Below, one piece after another: positions 22,189 to 34,040 of a stretch of DNA of 64,000 nucleotides. Position numbers and translations under genes: made by a program. Within the stretch, counting starts at the first letter, position 1, and every line of letters begins with the position of its first letter. Under the pieces are notes generated by a model. That model made no database searches. It saw only the letters and a list, made by a program, of their open reading frames with translations, and was not told where the DNA came from. Source of the stretch: Tetraselmis striata (taxonomy: Eukaryota; Chlorophyta; Chlorodendrophyceae; Chlorodendrales; Chlorodendraceae); NCBI GenBank assembly GCA_006384855.1, contig VCJN01002915.1:1-64000 (forward strand). Direction: 5' to 3'.

Positions 22189-22619
22189 GTAGCGACTGGT
22201 CGCTACCGACACAGGCTGCAGCGACTACCATACCGTAGCGCCAAAGGGGAGTGTACCCGCAACCTTGCCGTAGGAATAGGCTACGTCGACAGCCTGTGGA
22301 TCGCGCCAGTGAGTCGCGGCAGGAGTGACTACGAATGTGGCCGCTTGTGAGGCACGGGCTGTTCGACATGGGCCAGCCACGGGGACACGTGTACCGAAAC
22401 ACAGCGTAATTCGAAAATGACTAATCCTTAGCGACCACTATTAATTAACCCTTAGCGACCATCAGGGAACCTCACGTGTACAGCAGCAGCTGAGTTCTTA
22501 CTATGTGAGAGTGCGTTGAGTCCCGTATGAGACACGTTCAAAACTTCGCGAAGTCGCGGCGGTTAGATCCGTGCACTTGTCGCCGCGCGTAGCAACTAGC
22601 GACTACAGGTAGCGACTAC
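22189..22619. promoter_or_regulatory. Cluster of TAGCGAC(T/C) motifs upstream of fumarate reductase
   Basis: Variants of TAGCGACTAC occur at 22189, 22198 (inverted), 22219, 22428, 22452, 22597 and 22610, that is seven times in 430 bases, beginning about 280 bases upstream of the fumarate reductase ATG. They may be regulatory sites or remnants of a decayed tandem repeat. Related strings occur elsewhere (about 16990 and 24825), which favours the repeat reading. Confidence 0.35.
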
Positions 22620-22624
22620 ATCGC

Positions 22625-23830
22625 GCAGTGTGGTGTCGTCGTGGCCGTCACGTTGATGGGCGGTCTGCTGCGGCTCTGCGCGCCGTTCCGACACCGAGGT
22701 CCAGTGACTAGTAACACCTGCCGTGGATGCGTTAGGCCCCATGTCACATGCCTACCGCCTCAGTATCGACCAGCCTGCGCCTGCTGAGAGTGGTAAGGGT
22801 TACGAGCGGCGATTCCACCGCGGCAGTGGGCGGAGATCTAGTGCACATAGAAACAGCGGCGTTGACGTTGCGGGTGACGCCGCGTCTCGGAGAAAATAGC
22901 CGAACGCGTTACCGCGGGACTGACCAGGCAGCTCTTGACTCTGCTGAAGGGGCAGGGCGTAGGGCCACCTGCAAGGGAACGGAGAGTGTGACGAGGTACC
23001 TACTCCGTCTGCGTGCTTGAGTGCTGACTTCGGGGCGGGGCGAAGCAGCAGGAGGCGGCCGGTACACGTATACGGCGGTGTCGTGAAACGCGGGAGAGAG
23101 ACGGGTCTCGGCGGCGGCGGCGGGCGTGTTTTTGGAGTGGAGCCCGCAGCACGCCGAGCTCCGCCTCGTCAGACGGCAAGAGCGTGAGGGCGTGCCGCGC
23201 GATCGGATGGCAGCGGCCATGTCATGATCGCGCTAATTACCCGGCAACATGCCGCTAGATCCCGCGAGAAATGGTACGTTGCATGCAACATATCCAGTAT
23301 ATAATTTTATTATATTCCAAAATAACGAGACTGCGGCGGCGATGATGCGGCCGGGCTGACGATGATGCTGACGAGGACGGGACATCAACAAGCCGCGTCA
23401 GCACACATCTGGACGCACTCTGCACTACTACGTACCGTACCAGTACCGTACAGAATTCACAGCGTCGCACCAATACCACACATACGGGTACATGTACGGC
23501 TTTTTATTTTGGCGGCGGCGCGGCGCACGGTCGATGATAGAGGACTGGCTGAGGGCAGCAGCAGCAGAAGTAAAAGTAACCTCTCTATATACAAACCCAC
23601 CCGCTGCCTGGGTGGACCCGATGACCGTCCTCTGCCCTCTGGATCGCGTGCCCTCCCTCCGCCTCCACCCCCGGCTGGGGATGGGGGCGGGGCTCGTGCA
23701 CGGGTGGCACCTTGGTAGCCTTGGCCCCGCACGTGCCGCCACTGCCGCGAAGGAGCAGTGCGATCTGGACACCATCGTCTTATGTTGTCAGTTGCAGGTC
23801 CGGTCAACTCCCAGTTCGCTGTCCGTCGAG
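22625..23830. other. No supported gene
   Basis: GC-rich sequence with several open but unrecognised frames on both strands and no convincing splice chain. Confidence 0.45.
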
Positions 23831-23834
23831 CACC

Positions 23835-23925
23835 CTCTCCGCCCTTCCTGTCCTATCGGCGCTTCCACCTCACATTCGGCCTAGTGCCGCTATTAGGGTG
23901 GCCCGGGAATTTGCGATGGGGAGGG
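23835..23925 (+). repeat. Dispersed repeat family R2, copy 1
   Basis: Core: CGGCGCTTCCACC, CACATTCGGCCTAGTGCCGC, TATTAGGGTGGCCCGGGA, GCGATGGGGAG. It aligns with copies at 24058 and 44866. Confidence 0.65.
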
Positions 23926-24057
23926 AGTTATACGCTCGGCGGAAGGGGACGCAACCGAGTTGGCGGCGGATTTGGCGCTACTGGGAGGCCCTCGTCGGCT
24001 ACCCGCCCGTGGTGCCCCGTTCTGGGTTGCCCCCCCACCCCCCCCCCCCTTCTGCTC

Positions 24058-24165
24058 CTTGCTGCGAGACCTCTTCGAAACTCCTTTCCTGTCGGCGCCT
24101 CCACCTACCTCACATTCTGCCTAATGCCGATATTGGAGTGGCCTGTGATTGTGTGATGGGTGGAA
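24058..24165 (+). repeat. Dispersed repeat family R2, copy 2
   Basis: CTTGCTGCGAGACCTCTTCG, then GGCGCCTCCACC, CACATTCTGCCTAATGCCG, TATTGGAGTGGCCTG and TTGTGTGATGGG. It shares its left part with copy 3 at 44866 but not with copy 1. Confidence 0.7.
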
Positions 24166-24186
24166 GTAGAGGCTTTAGGGACCCGC

Positions 24187-24202
24187 GGGGGGGGGGGGGG
24201 GG
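24187..24202. repeat. Poly-G homopolymer, 16 bases
   Basis: It lies just after R2 copy 2. It is not in a resolved intron. Confidence 0.9.
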
Positions 24203-25191
24203 TATCACCGTCATACTTTTGGGTTGTTAGTTCCGGAGTTCGGGGATTTTATTAGTAGTCAGGTCATTGCGTCAACACCTGAGGACTTAACTGCCTTTAT
24301 TTGGGGTGGGGTCCCCCCCTCCCTTCACGGCGCCATGCATGGATTTTACTGGGAATGGGAAATTTTTCCAGCTATGGCGTCGGGCCCTCCCTCACATTAC
24401 CTTCTTTGCTGCACATGTATCGCACTCCCGAAATGCTTTGCTCCGCGGGTTTGGGTTTGCCCCAACTCGCATTACTCGAATGGGCCGACGCCCAAACGGG
24501 TAGGGCGCGCGGACCTTTCGTGGTCAGTGCCGGGTATTTTCATGGCAGTGTTTTAGACTGTGATCCAACAGTGTTGGAAATTGCGTCACTGGCCTTCAAT
24601 TAGTCTTGCAGAATGCTTCGGCAATTTGCTTGATGACTATAACGGAGCGTCGCCTACCCAGGGCTTTCCGGAACTGGATTGCTGCCTAAACGGCCGTCGT
24701 AGAGACGCCGCAAGGGTTTCACTGGTGCCAGTCCTGTCCCGGTGGCGGAAAAAAAAAGGATGTACCATATTGACGTACCACCGACAACGGGAACGGGCGC
24801 GGCGCGCACGACGGTATCCCGCCGTAGTCGCTAAGGGTCGAAGGATAGAAGACGCTTGCGTAACGCGTAACGCTAAACGCTAAATATTCGCACCAGAACG
24901 CGCCACGTCGATCGAGGCGTCCCCGGAGCGTCACTTCCCACCGTGACAAGTATTCCGGGAATACTCGGCACAAACCGTAACGGATACTTTTTTGGGCAAA
25001 TTTCGAAATGAAAAAAGTCCCCCAAAAAACGTTACGCATAACGCCTATATGACCCCGCGGCGCGGCTTTGCGTCGCACAATGCGCAAGATCCACAGACAC
25101 CGCCGCCACCTACCGCCGCCAAAGGATCGGGCAGCATGCCCCCCACCAGTAGCACCCTCGCCGCGGGCACCCACACATACACCCAAATGGG

Positions 25192-26553
25192 TTGCCGAGC
25201 TGTCGTCATCGGTATTCCTCTTTCGCCTGCTCCATTGTTGCGGCCGAAGAGGTGCAAACTGCGATCCAGGCGGCGGCCCTTGCGGTGCTGGCGCCAGATC
25301 ACGCAAGTATGCGCCAGGCGGCTCGCCTCGCTGCCAGTCGCGCTCCCGTCATCGTGAGAGAGTATGTGCCCCACTTCAACCTCGGCCGCATCATACCAAA
25401 CCGCCATGGCAACAAGTTACGCCGGCGCCTGGACTGGGCGGCTCATGTGCGTGACCTCACATGCCATGAATTCGTCAGGCGGTACAAGTTGCCGCCAAAG
25501 GCATTCCGCGCTCTCGTCCGCAAGTTATCCCCCGCACTGCGTAAGGACCCGAAATACGCGAGGAATCAACGCAAGGGACGGAGCCCATTGCCGTCGTTCT
25601 CAACGTGGCGCTCACCCTGCGTTTTCTAGCAGGGGCTCGTATGATATATAGAGTTGGTGGACATCTTTGGACTAGACGCAGCCACAGTGCGGAAGACGGC
25701 GGCGGAGGTCGTTGTTCAGATAAATAAGCATCACCGGTTTCCGATCCAATCGGCGGAGGACTTAAGCCCGGCAGCATTGCAAGCCCACGCGGACAAGATG
25801 TACGCCAGGAACAAAGGCACGCTCCATGGTTGTATTGGGGCGGCATGTGTGTACGGATATTGAAGCCGCACCTAACATGTACTCCCAACCCACTTCACTA
25901 CCTGAATAGAAAAGGCTTTTTTTAGCATGAATTTGCAAGCCATAGCTGATGGAGACCGTAGGTTTCTATACATGTCTTTGGCTACTGCTGGTGGGACACA
26001 CGATTCATTGGCTTGGTCTTTGTCTAGCTTGGGCCACCACCTTCGCAATTGTCCACTCCCAGATAGAGGGGTTTTGGATTGCATGTGATGGTGCATACAC
26101 ATGCTCGTCGTCTTTGGTGTCGCCCTACTCTTCACAGGCGTGCCGCAAAGAGAACACCAAAGATGACTTCAACCACTACCTGTCTAAGAGCCGCATAAAT
26201 GTGAGTGCGCCGTTGGCATCCTGGTGCGCAGATTTGGCGTTTTGCGCATTCCCATGGGATATTCTCTGAAGAATATTGCTGCAATTACTGAGGCGTGCAT
26301 GAAGCTACACAATATCTGCATTGACGATCTGGTGGAGGAGATTAAGCCTCTAGGCGAGGATTGCACGCACAAAGATCATTGCAGCCGGGCTAGACGCCAG
26401 GACAAACACGCTTTCCTTGACCCAGAGGGCAACAAGAAGCGCCAGAATGAGGCTAAGCGGGTGGCGCTTTGGCAGTATATTGTCGCCCGAGGACTCAAAC
26501 GGCCGAAGGTGAAGGCCGGAGACCTAAAGCGTAAACGCAAGCAGCCAGCGTGA
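25192..26553 (+). pseudogene. PIF/Harbinger-type transposase, frame-broken
   Basis: Harbinger transposases are DDE enzymes that cut and paste elements with short target duplications. The N-terminal part (25192-25629) contains HEFVRRYKLPPKAFRALVRK, the family's helix-rich region, but then leaves frame just before the conserved LRFLAGA segment, which is readable in another frame at about 25610-25640. A third frame (25654-25863) has FGLDAATVRKTAAEVVVQIN and GCIGAA, where the first catalytic Asp would follow. Later frames show NRKGFF, LQAIADGDRRFLYM, GGTHDS, CDGAYTCSS, DFNHYLSKSRINV, and finally RRFGVLRIPMGYS..IAAITEACMKLHN (26224-26553), the C-terminal DDE region. At least four frame changes or stops make it inactive. 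Confidence 0.75.
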
Positions 26554-27417
26554 TATGCAGAGGATATGTAACAGTTTATGTGAAAACTTTTGAGAAATTT
26601 TCTTACATCGGCATGTGTACTACAACATGCACAGTGTTGTAGTATATATAAAGCGATGTGCTACGCTTGGATTAAGACGGGGCTGCGGTTGTTGATCACC
26701 ATTTCCCCCAAAATACTTTTCGTTCATATATGCGATTGCTTTATTGCGCAACTCCTTTGGCGCATTAGGGTCGCACGCAAGCCTAGCCATCATATCATCT
26801 TTATAGCGCTAATTCTCAGCAGCAATCTGCAACTCAATGTTTTGGGCACTACCTCGACGTTGCTGATGGGTGGATGGAGATGCTGCGCATCAACTGTGTA
26901 GCAGCATTCACCAAGTTGCGTGAGTGGCTGTCTTGGTGTTGCCCCGCAGGTTGTGATGCGCGTGTGTCCATGTTCACTCTGACAACGCGAAGCAGTAAAT
27001 GCAGTGCACCCACTTAGTTTTACATTTTAACCAAAAACACAAAAGTGTATTGACGTATATGACAACGCAACGACGCTGTCAAACTTATCGCATAACAGAC
27101 CTATGCCCCGCAGGGACGGGCGGGTCTTTGTCTGGAGCCGAGTCGCCAGTTTGGAAGGGGTCGCGAGCAGCTCCCTCAGGCACTGCTTGGCGCAGGAGTG
27201 CCCGAGTGATGCTGCCCACTGACTCGTGGGTTGAGAAGCACCACGCATACAACCTGTGTGATGCCAAGTGAGCGCATAACATGCAATTAAATAGAAAAAT
27301 CTGAATTAAGTGAATACAATAATATAGAATGTAAATTACGCATGCACACTTCACACGGGAGATTGCTCTTACATGCCAACATTGACTTGTCCATTCTTTG
27401 TCTGCAGGATTCACTCT

Positions 27418-28387
27418 TCAAGGCCTCGTCTGACTGGCATGCTCTGCCGCTGCTGGTAAAGTTCTTAGTGCAAGGAAGATAGCCGGGCATTTAGCTTCAC
27501 AAAGCGGATCTTCAATTGGGAAATCATCTCTATACTTCTTGACACAGTTTGGGTCTAATGACTGCAACATGCCCTCTCCTGCTGATGGATTGTCTAAGAA
27601 AAGAATGGCAAATTGATACTTCTCGCAATCATTGAACATCTCTGCCATTAGAATGAATGGGACCGGTTCTCCATATTAGGATCATCACATATAAGCCTGT
27701 TCAAACCCAGAAAGCATTTGCTGGAAGAGGGCGCGTATCTTGTCATGCATGGGCCACACACTGGACTAGGCGCGCAGTCTCGCCGGGCGACCAATACTTG
27801 GCGGTGTCGCCGTTGCCGCCGCCGTCGGCGTCATCATCATCGTCATCGCAGTCGGTCGCCACCACGAGGTCCGGCTCCTCATAATGCCCCTCTCTGTTGT
27901 TAGGAGCCTGAAGGTCGTCTTCTGCCTCGCTGTCACCGCAGCCACCACCATGCCCTCTGCCCCGCCCGCCCCTGCCTCGCCCTCTTCCTCGCTGCGCTCC
28001 TGCAATGCTCTCAATATTCTCTTGCCTCTTCTTGGCCTGGTGCTTGGCTTGCCTCGCTGCCCCAACAGACATGCACTTCTTATTTGCATTGTTGCATGTA
28101 GCAACAGCCTGGCCAGAGCCGACGTTGCCTTTATCCGCCGACTGCCCTTGGTGCTGAGCGTTGTTGGAGATACGCTGTTGTTGGTCGCTCGCCTCCAGTT
28201 CTTGGAAACGTCCATTGCAACCGCGCCACTCCTGGGCTCCGGGCGTCTCGGTGTCCGTAGCGCCACAAAAGGCATGAAAGTGCCCTTCGCAGAATGCGCA
28301 CTGGTGCTGGCTGCCGCCATGAGTGGCTTGAACTCCAGTGGAGAGGGAACATTCGGCCATAAATTGAGTTGCGGCACGTCGGCGCAC
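27418..28387 (-). pseudogene. Myb/SANT-like partner protein of the Harbinger element (decayed)
   Basis: PIF/Harbinger elements usually carry a second gene, a Myb/SANT protein that binds the element ends and helps the transposase enter the nucleus. Here a minus-strand frame (28387-27743) has a Cys/His cluster (QCAFCEGHFHAFCG), a Gln/Asn-rich stretch, an RGRGRGG-rich basic region, a DDDDDDAD acidic run and then YWSPGETARLVQCVAHA, which resembles the first SANT helix. The frame breaks there; the next frame (HDKIRALFQQMLSGFEQAY) and then 27648-27418 (MAEMFNDCEKYQFAILFLDN) continue a plausible domain. It converges on the transposase about 0.9 kb away. The pairing is inferred from family knowledge and proximity. 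Confidence 0.5.
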
Positions 28388-28863
28388 AACATGCGACCCG
28401 AGCGGCTCCTACATGTATGAACAAGCCATCACCAGCCTCCCAGACTGTCCCGTAATTACACTGTAATGGCCCGTTATCGTGATTTTCCCACGGAATGGGT
28501 TTGTAATCGCCGTATATACCGTGTACTCGCCACTTTTTTGCTAGGCTCGGTAGTCGCAGTGAAGTGCCCGCCGGCATGCATTGCGTAATTCCTAACATTA
28601 TCTAGGCTACCAGTAGCATGTGCCATCCTCACAGTACATTGGGCCCACATCGCGGCTCGCGCGGCAACCCGTAACGTGTGGCACTTCCAGGACACTATAC
28701 TTTAACGCCTCAACAGCACAGGCTCCGTGACGACGCCGCAACGGCCAACGGCCTCAAATCGCCGGCTGAATTGCTGCAAGTCCAGCGGACGACAGTTGCC
28801 AGTGACTATCGCCTACCCACCACCCCGCCCCTGCGAGCCGCCGGCGCCGAGTAGTGGTGTGCC

Positions 28864-29804
28864 ATGGGGCGTCCCAACTCCAAGCGCCGTATTCCTGAGA
28901 GCAAGGAGGGCTGGACGCCTGCCACGGGGACTTGGAAAGCGGCGATCAAGAGAGTGCGCTTCGACGCGTGTGGCGCCACTATCTCGAGGAGTTATTTCTT
29001 CGACAAGCACAGATGGAGGGAGGCGTGCGCCGAGCAGCCTCCGGACACCGCCGCGCCTGTCGCAGCCGGTGGTGATGGCGCCCTTGCTACACCGCACGTC
29101 CGTCACGCCTCTGCTCCGTCCGGACCCGGTCTGACCGAAACGCGGGGCGAGCCGGGTGATGCATCGATGCGGTCGCCGCCGCCATCCCCCGCGCCTCTCT
29201 CTCCGCCGCTCCCGTCTCCCCGAAATGAATCAGCGAGCCCCGCACTACCCAGCGGCGGGGAGGGGCGTTCGGTGTCGTCTGATGGTGGCCTGGCAGCAAG
29301 CATGGCAGCGCAGGAGATGAATACCGAGCTTCACGTGGGCACGGTCATAGCAAAGACGTTCGGAACGCGGGGGAGCTTTCTCGGCCAAGTAGCCCCCCCC
29401 ACCACCACCACCACCCATGTTGCATGCTTCCCCGACGTCCCGTTACTACACCTGCCATAGGCCCACCGCCGCCATGTGATAGCCACCCGTGTGTATCACC
29501 CAACATCCAGGTCGTCAGTTGGAGATGGGATAACGAGGAGGCAACCCCGGCAGATAGGGAGCTGTTGATGAAGGTGCGATACGATGACGACGACGAGGAA
29601 GAGCTAACGGAGTCGGAGATACAACCGCTATACGTGACGACAGAGCAGCTGAGCGCTTTCACTCGCATGTTGCCTCAAGGCGCCATTGACGACCTACCGG
29701 CGGTGCGCCCCTTGCGCACCCACCGACGGTGCCTTCGGGGGGTGCTTGCCGCGTTGTTGCCCCATAGTTTATGTATTGGTAAGAATATCGCACTGGCAAG
29801 GTGA
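28864..29804 (+). CDS. Tudor/agenet-like domain protein, 2+ exons
   Basis: Exon 1 runs from ATG 28864 to 29388; exon 2 starts at 29511 and runs to a stop at 29804 or to a strong donor (TATTG/GTAAGA) at 29778. The intron (29389-29510) is GT-AG and phase 0. Across the junction the protein reads GTVIAKTFGTRGSFLGQ, then VVSWRWDN, then MKVRYDDDDEEELTESEIQ. This is the layout of the PTM/DIR17-type Tudor fold (VAK-F-G-FLG-V ... YxVxYxDGDxEELxxxEL), which in other proteins binds methylated histone tails. The first 150 residues are basic then Pro/Ser-rich and unrecognised. It lies just upstream of the CACTA-like transposase on the same strand and may be an accessory gene of that element. Confidence 0.5.
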
Positions 29805-31528
29805 AAACGATGATTTGCTGAAGATGTCGGTTACGCACGCGTTGGTTTACCATGCTTGCGCGCATGTGCACCTGGCAGTAGCTACGCGAACTTATGGACG
29901 CCGATAGCGACGCCGAAGGCATTGTCGCGGGGGCGGTTGTGGATGGCAACCCATCTGACGCCAGCCGCGGCGACAGCGGCGGTGAAGGAGACGCTGGCGC
30001 GAGGTATGACTTCAATACCGGGACCAGCAGCGCTCGAGGGAAGTACGACGACGGGAAGAGGTGAGCTTGTATCGTGTCCACCCCCCCACCCCCCCCAGTG
30101 TGGCGCCTACTAATCCGTTGCTAACACATGTTCCTCCACCTTCTTATTCGCAACAGACGCCGTCAGTTGTACAGCGGTGCAGACGCCACTATGATGGAGG
30201 CCGCGCTCAATCTCAACGAGTGGAAGCTGAAGCACAACATAAAGACGGCGGCGTTCGAGAGGCTGTCGAAGCTGCTGAAGAAGCACGTGCTACCGAAGGA
30301 CGGGTCAGAGCTTACCGAGACGTGGTGCCAGATGGAGCAATGCCTTAACGTCCCATACATAACGAAGTACATCGTTCACTGCTGCCCGTGCGACGAGCAT
30401 CGGTACGGCCACTCCTTGGATGGTGACTGGAGCTACGACGACCGCTGCCCTCGATGCAATCTGACGCGCTGGACACCCGAGTCACTGCGCCACCCGCGCC
30501 CCGCCACGCCTCAACCGCGCAAGTTTTACTACGACTTCAACGTCTGTGAGGTTATGCGCCCCGCCCCCTTCCGTTTGCCCCCACTCATTGGCAGCATTGT
30601 CAGCGCAAAGCTTAATTGAGTTATTGTTGCTGTTGCACGAAACAACACGATGATGCAGTTGGTGGAGCAATTCTTTTGGGATGAGGAATGGGCTCTGCTG
30701 CGAGGCACATGCAGAGACCAATCTATCAATGGTTTTGGAACTCTGAAGCGTGCAAGGCCATGGATGCTGCCACCAACGGGCAGTTTTCTCACAAAGACAA
30801 CGGGGTGTGTGATTTATGTGGAGATGGGGTGGAGTTGCACTACAGCAAAGCATATTCTTGCTGGATATCTGGCATTAGGTTCGTACCCCGGTGCTTTTGC
30901 ATGCTGCGAGATAAGTGAGTATGATTCTAATGGGTGGTCTTGACCTGTTGTAGTGCAATGTGGCATGTTACTGCGGGTGTCAAGATATGCCGTCATCAAA
31001 TCGGGGGGGAGAAGCGCAATAGGAAGGTGTTGATCATCATCCCAGGGCCCTTTGCCCAAAAACACATTGAAATATATGTGGAGGAGACACTCAAGGCAGT
31101 TGCCAGGACGCAGAGCGCGGAGGGCGCACTGACAGTTCATGATGTGTATGAAATGACTGACAGCGATGGCAACAAGTCCAGAGCGCGCCGTGACTTGCAG
31201 CATCAGGTGTGCACCCACTGTCAACCTGAAGTGGGTATGCTGGCATGCGGTTGGCTGCTGCCAGCATATAACACTGACCTGCACAATGTGGGATGATGGA
31301 CCACAGATATACATAGGCGCCTTCTTTGCTGACATGTCTGGACGCTTCAAGGCTATGAAGCGTGGTGGAGTGACATCGTGGCACGGTTGCTCCTACTGTC
31401 TGCTACAGAGTACATAGCGCAGGGACAAGAAAAAAGGTATGACCATGCATGTGTTAAGTGTCTGCATGCAGATATCGTGTTGCTGCTATGGATGATGTTG
31501 ATCATGCATGGGGGGGGCCGGGGGGGGC

Positions 31529-31552
31529 GGGGGGGGGGGGGGGGGGGGGGGG
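31529..31552. repeat. Poly-G homopolymer, 24 bases, inside the CACTA-like remnant
   Basis: Preceded by two shorter G runs. It reads poly-G on the transposase sense strand, the opposite polarity to host-gene introns. Confidence 0.95.
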
Positions 31553-32617
31553 CTTCGGGTGCATGCAAGTACTACTTTGGAGTCCGCCGTCCAGACGCCC
31601 CTTACTGCAGTGGCTTTACAAACGGCGTGCACATGGCGGTGATGGATGCAGCGCAGGGAAAGACTGCCGACAATGACTACGAGCCCAACATTGCCTACTG
31701 CGGGGATGTCCACCTGCACCTGTCCAGCGCAGATATGCGGTATCTCGCAAGGGAGGCCGGCGCGGGGCGCATCGTACCCACGATAGCCGGCACTTCGGGC
31801 CTGTCCCCATTTGTGCGATGGCTGGTGTATATAAGCTATGTTGACTTCTGGCCAGTGCCGATAGCACATGCACTACTGCTGGGGGTTGTCAAGGACTTTT
31901 GGGAGTTTGTCGGCACCCTGAAGGTTAGTGAGCTTTTACATCGCTGTTGCTGCCCGCCCGTGGTTCCTGCAGCAAAGGGCGTTGCCGATAAGTGTGTGCC
32001 CTGACATGATATGCGGCCCAAGATGAAGAAGATGGACAGGCGGATGGCGCTGGTCACCCTGACCAGTGACTTTGGCAGGCCAGTCCGGCCGATGCTGCCA
32101 TCAGCCGGCACAAGCGGTGTGGTGTGTGCCAACTGGACATGCGAGGACTGCCTGCACTTCGCGGAGACTGTGGCAGTGCTAGTCCTTGGGTGAGGGCCCC
32201 TCGCTGCTATTTCTAGGAGTAACACAGCCCAGCTCCGATGTAGTGGGGTGTTGTATGCTGAGTACGTGACCTGCGCGGCAATTGCTGCATGGATATGTTC
32301 GACAGCGCAGAACATCAACACCTGGCAGTCATGTGGCATATGCTGCAAGGAGCGGTCATCCACTACCTGAGGGACTGCGAGGAGTGTGACGCTCCTACTG
32401 ATAGTTAGGAGTGCCGGCGTGTCAACGAGTACATCAAGAAGCAGCGGGAGGAGGGCTTCAACTGCTTGCTGACCTATGCGCAGATGTGCAGCATGCATTT
32501 GCCTGATGACATGATGAAACTGAACCTGCACAATCTCGTCTGCCGAGTCAGAGCTTAGGAGGCGGCCAGAGGCAGCACTGCCCGCGACTCGGAGCTCTGG
32601 ATGGAGCGCACCGTGCG

Positions 32618-32640
32618 CCCCCCGCCCCCCCCCCCCCCCC
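32618..32640. repeat. Poly-C tract in the CACTA-like remnant
   Basis: C6-G-C16, between two coding remnants. A second C run of 18 lies at 33115-33132. Confidence 0.9.
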
Positions 32641-33720
32641 GCGTTTTGCCCTCATACGCAATGTGTCTAGGCTGCTCTCATATGAATATATACTACATAC
32701 GTGCCCTATGTCATAGGCAGATGCGGGACGTGAAGTGCGTGGCGAGAGGCAGTGGCACCACTGACACGGAGCGGGCCTACGGGCGGCAGTTCGTATTGGA
32801 GGCACGCTTCAAGTTCCTGCGTGCAGGCCTGGACCCATACTTCCCTAGCCTGCCTTTGTGGCGCCCAGGCTTTGTGGGACAGTGGGAGGCCGCTGGCACG
32901 GACGATGCGGTGGATATGTTTTGAGGGCACGGGACCGGGCTGCAGGGGCGTCGCCGTGCAGACAGGTGCCTCAGGCGCCCCCGCCACCTGGACGGACTGC
33001 GAGGTGGCGCTGGCTAAGTACTGTGAAGGAACTGGCACACTGGAGCATGAGCCGGCTTGGAAGGAGTAATATGATGCAAGGGGGCTCGACCCTCATGAAA
33101 TCAATTGAACCCCTCCCCCCCCCCCCCCCCCCGGCCCCACGCCGCCCTCTACCTCCCAATTAGCTGGAATCGTAACGCAGATCACAGGTCATAATCGTAA
33201 CGCAGCATGTTCCGGGTATATACTCAACTTCCTACTACCATGTGAACCCGAGACACGGAGGCATGTGGTGTTCAAGCACAAGACATGCGACAAGCAGTGG
33301 GTGCTCACTGATGAGTACGGCAAGCAAGCCATACTGCGAGACAGGCGTGCCGAGGTGGAGCAGTATGACAACGACGTGCATGTTGGGGAAGTGCTGTACT
33401 TCCTGGAGGTGAACCACACCATCCCTTCGGTGCCGGACCTCACCCTCGCCGTGTGCCGACTGCACGCAGCTGAGCTCATGGTGGTAGGGGCCCCCCTCGG
33501 CACTGGTGTGTGGCAGAGCAAGGCGCCCCTTCGGCCAAACATCCGCAAGGGGCCTAACGCCTTCCCCGTCGCGCTGAAGCACATCGAGGAGAAACTGTGC
33601 TGCTTCTATGCTGATCCGGACATAGTGACAGACCAGCACTTATCCAAGTTTGGCATGTCCTCACATAATGTGGGACAGTATGTGTGGTGCACATATAACA
33701 CAATGACCATGCATTACTAG

Positions 33721-34040
33721 CTGAATTTCCGTATAGCTTGTAAATGTAATCGATCAAAGTTCTGTGGCCCAGCAATTCCGCGCAGCGCCCCGGCGCCGCT
33801 GATACCATGCGCATCTATCGCCCAAATAAACCTAGCCCCCTTGGGAATCGACGGCGGTTTTTAAACATCCCATGTTGGCAGTCTGCCGGGTACGACGGAC
33901 TGCAAAGGGAAGTGACACAGTTGGGGCAGTCATAGGGGTAAGGCTTGCCAGACTGTTACACAATGCTAAAATTATAGCACATCTATGTGCTGCTACTCGC
34001 TACTTTACTGGCTACGGGCAACTATGCCTCACCTGTACCT
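33721..34040. other. No gene seen
   Basis: A short spacer between the CACTA-like remnant and a minus-strand frame. Nothing recognisable. Confidence 0.5.

Larger units (their letters stand above)
29894..33720 (+). pseudogene. CACTA/EnSpm-type (Transposase_21-like) transposase, decayed but with introns
   Basis: CACTA TnpD proteins are the catalytic subunit of EnSpm elements. Exons 29894-30060, 30157-30550 and 30659 onward join with exact phase (acidic start MDADSDAEG; then QLYSGADATMMEAALNLNEW, HCCPCDEHRYG, and DDRCPRCNLTRW with zinc-ligand-like Cys pairs; then VEQFFWDEEW). A frameshift in exon 3 moves to RPIYQWFWNSEACKAM, DLCGDGVELHYSKAYS. Another intron (donor AA/GTGAGT near 30912) leads to GGEKRNRKVLIIIPGPF. 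Later pieces are FFADMSGRFKAMKRGG, FGVRRPDAPYCSGFTNG, YVDFWPVPIAHALLLGVVKD (matching the family's DPMH-LLLGV core) and a C-terminal block 33265-33720 (VLYFLEVNHTIP, LAVCRLHAA). In-frame stops (e.g. TAG at 32407) and a G24 run at 31529-31552 in or next to coding sequence show it is inactive. Terminal repeats were not found. Confidence 0.7.
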
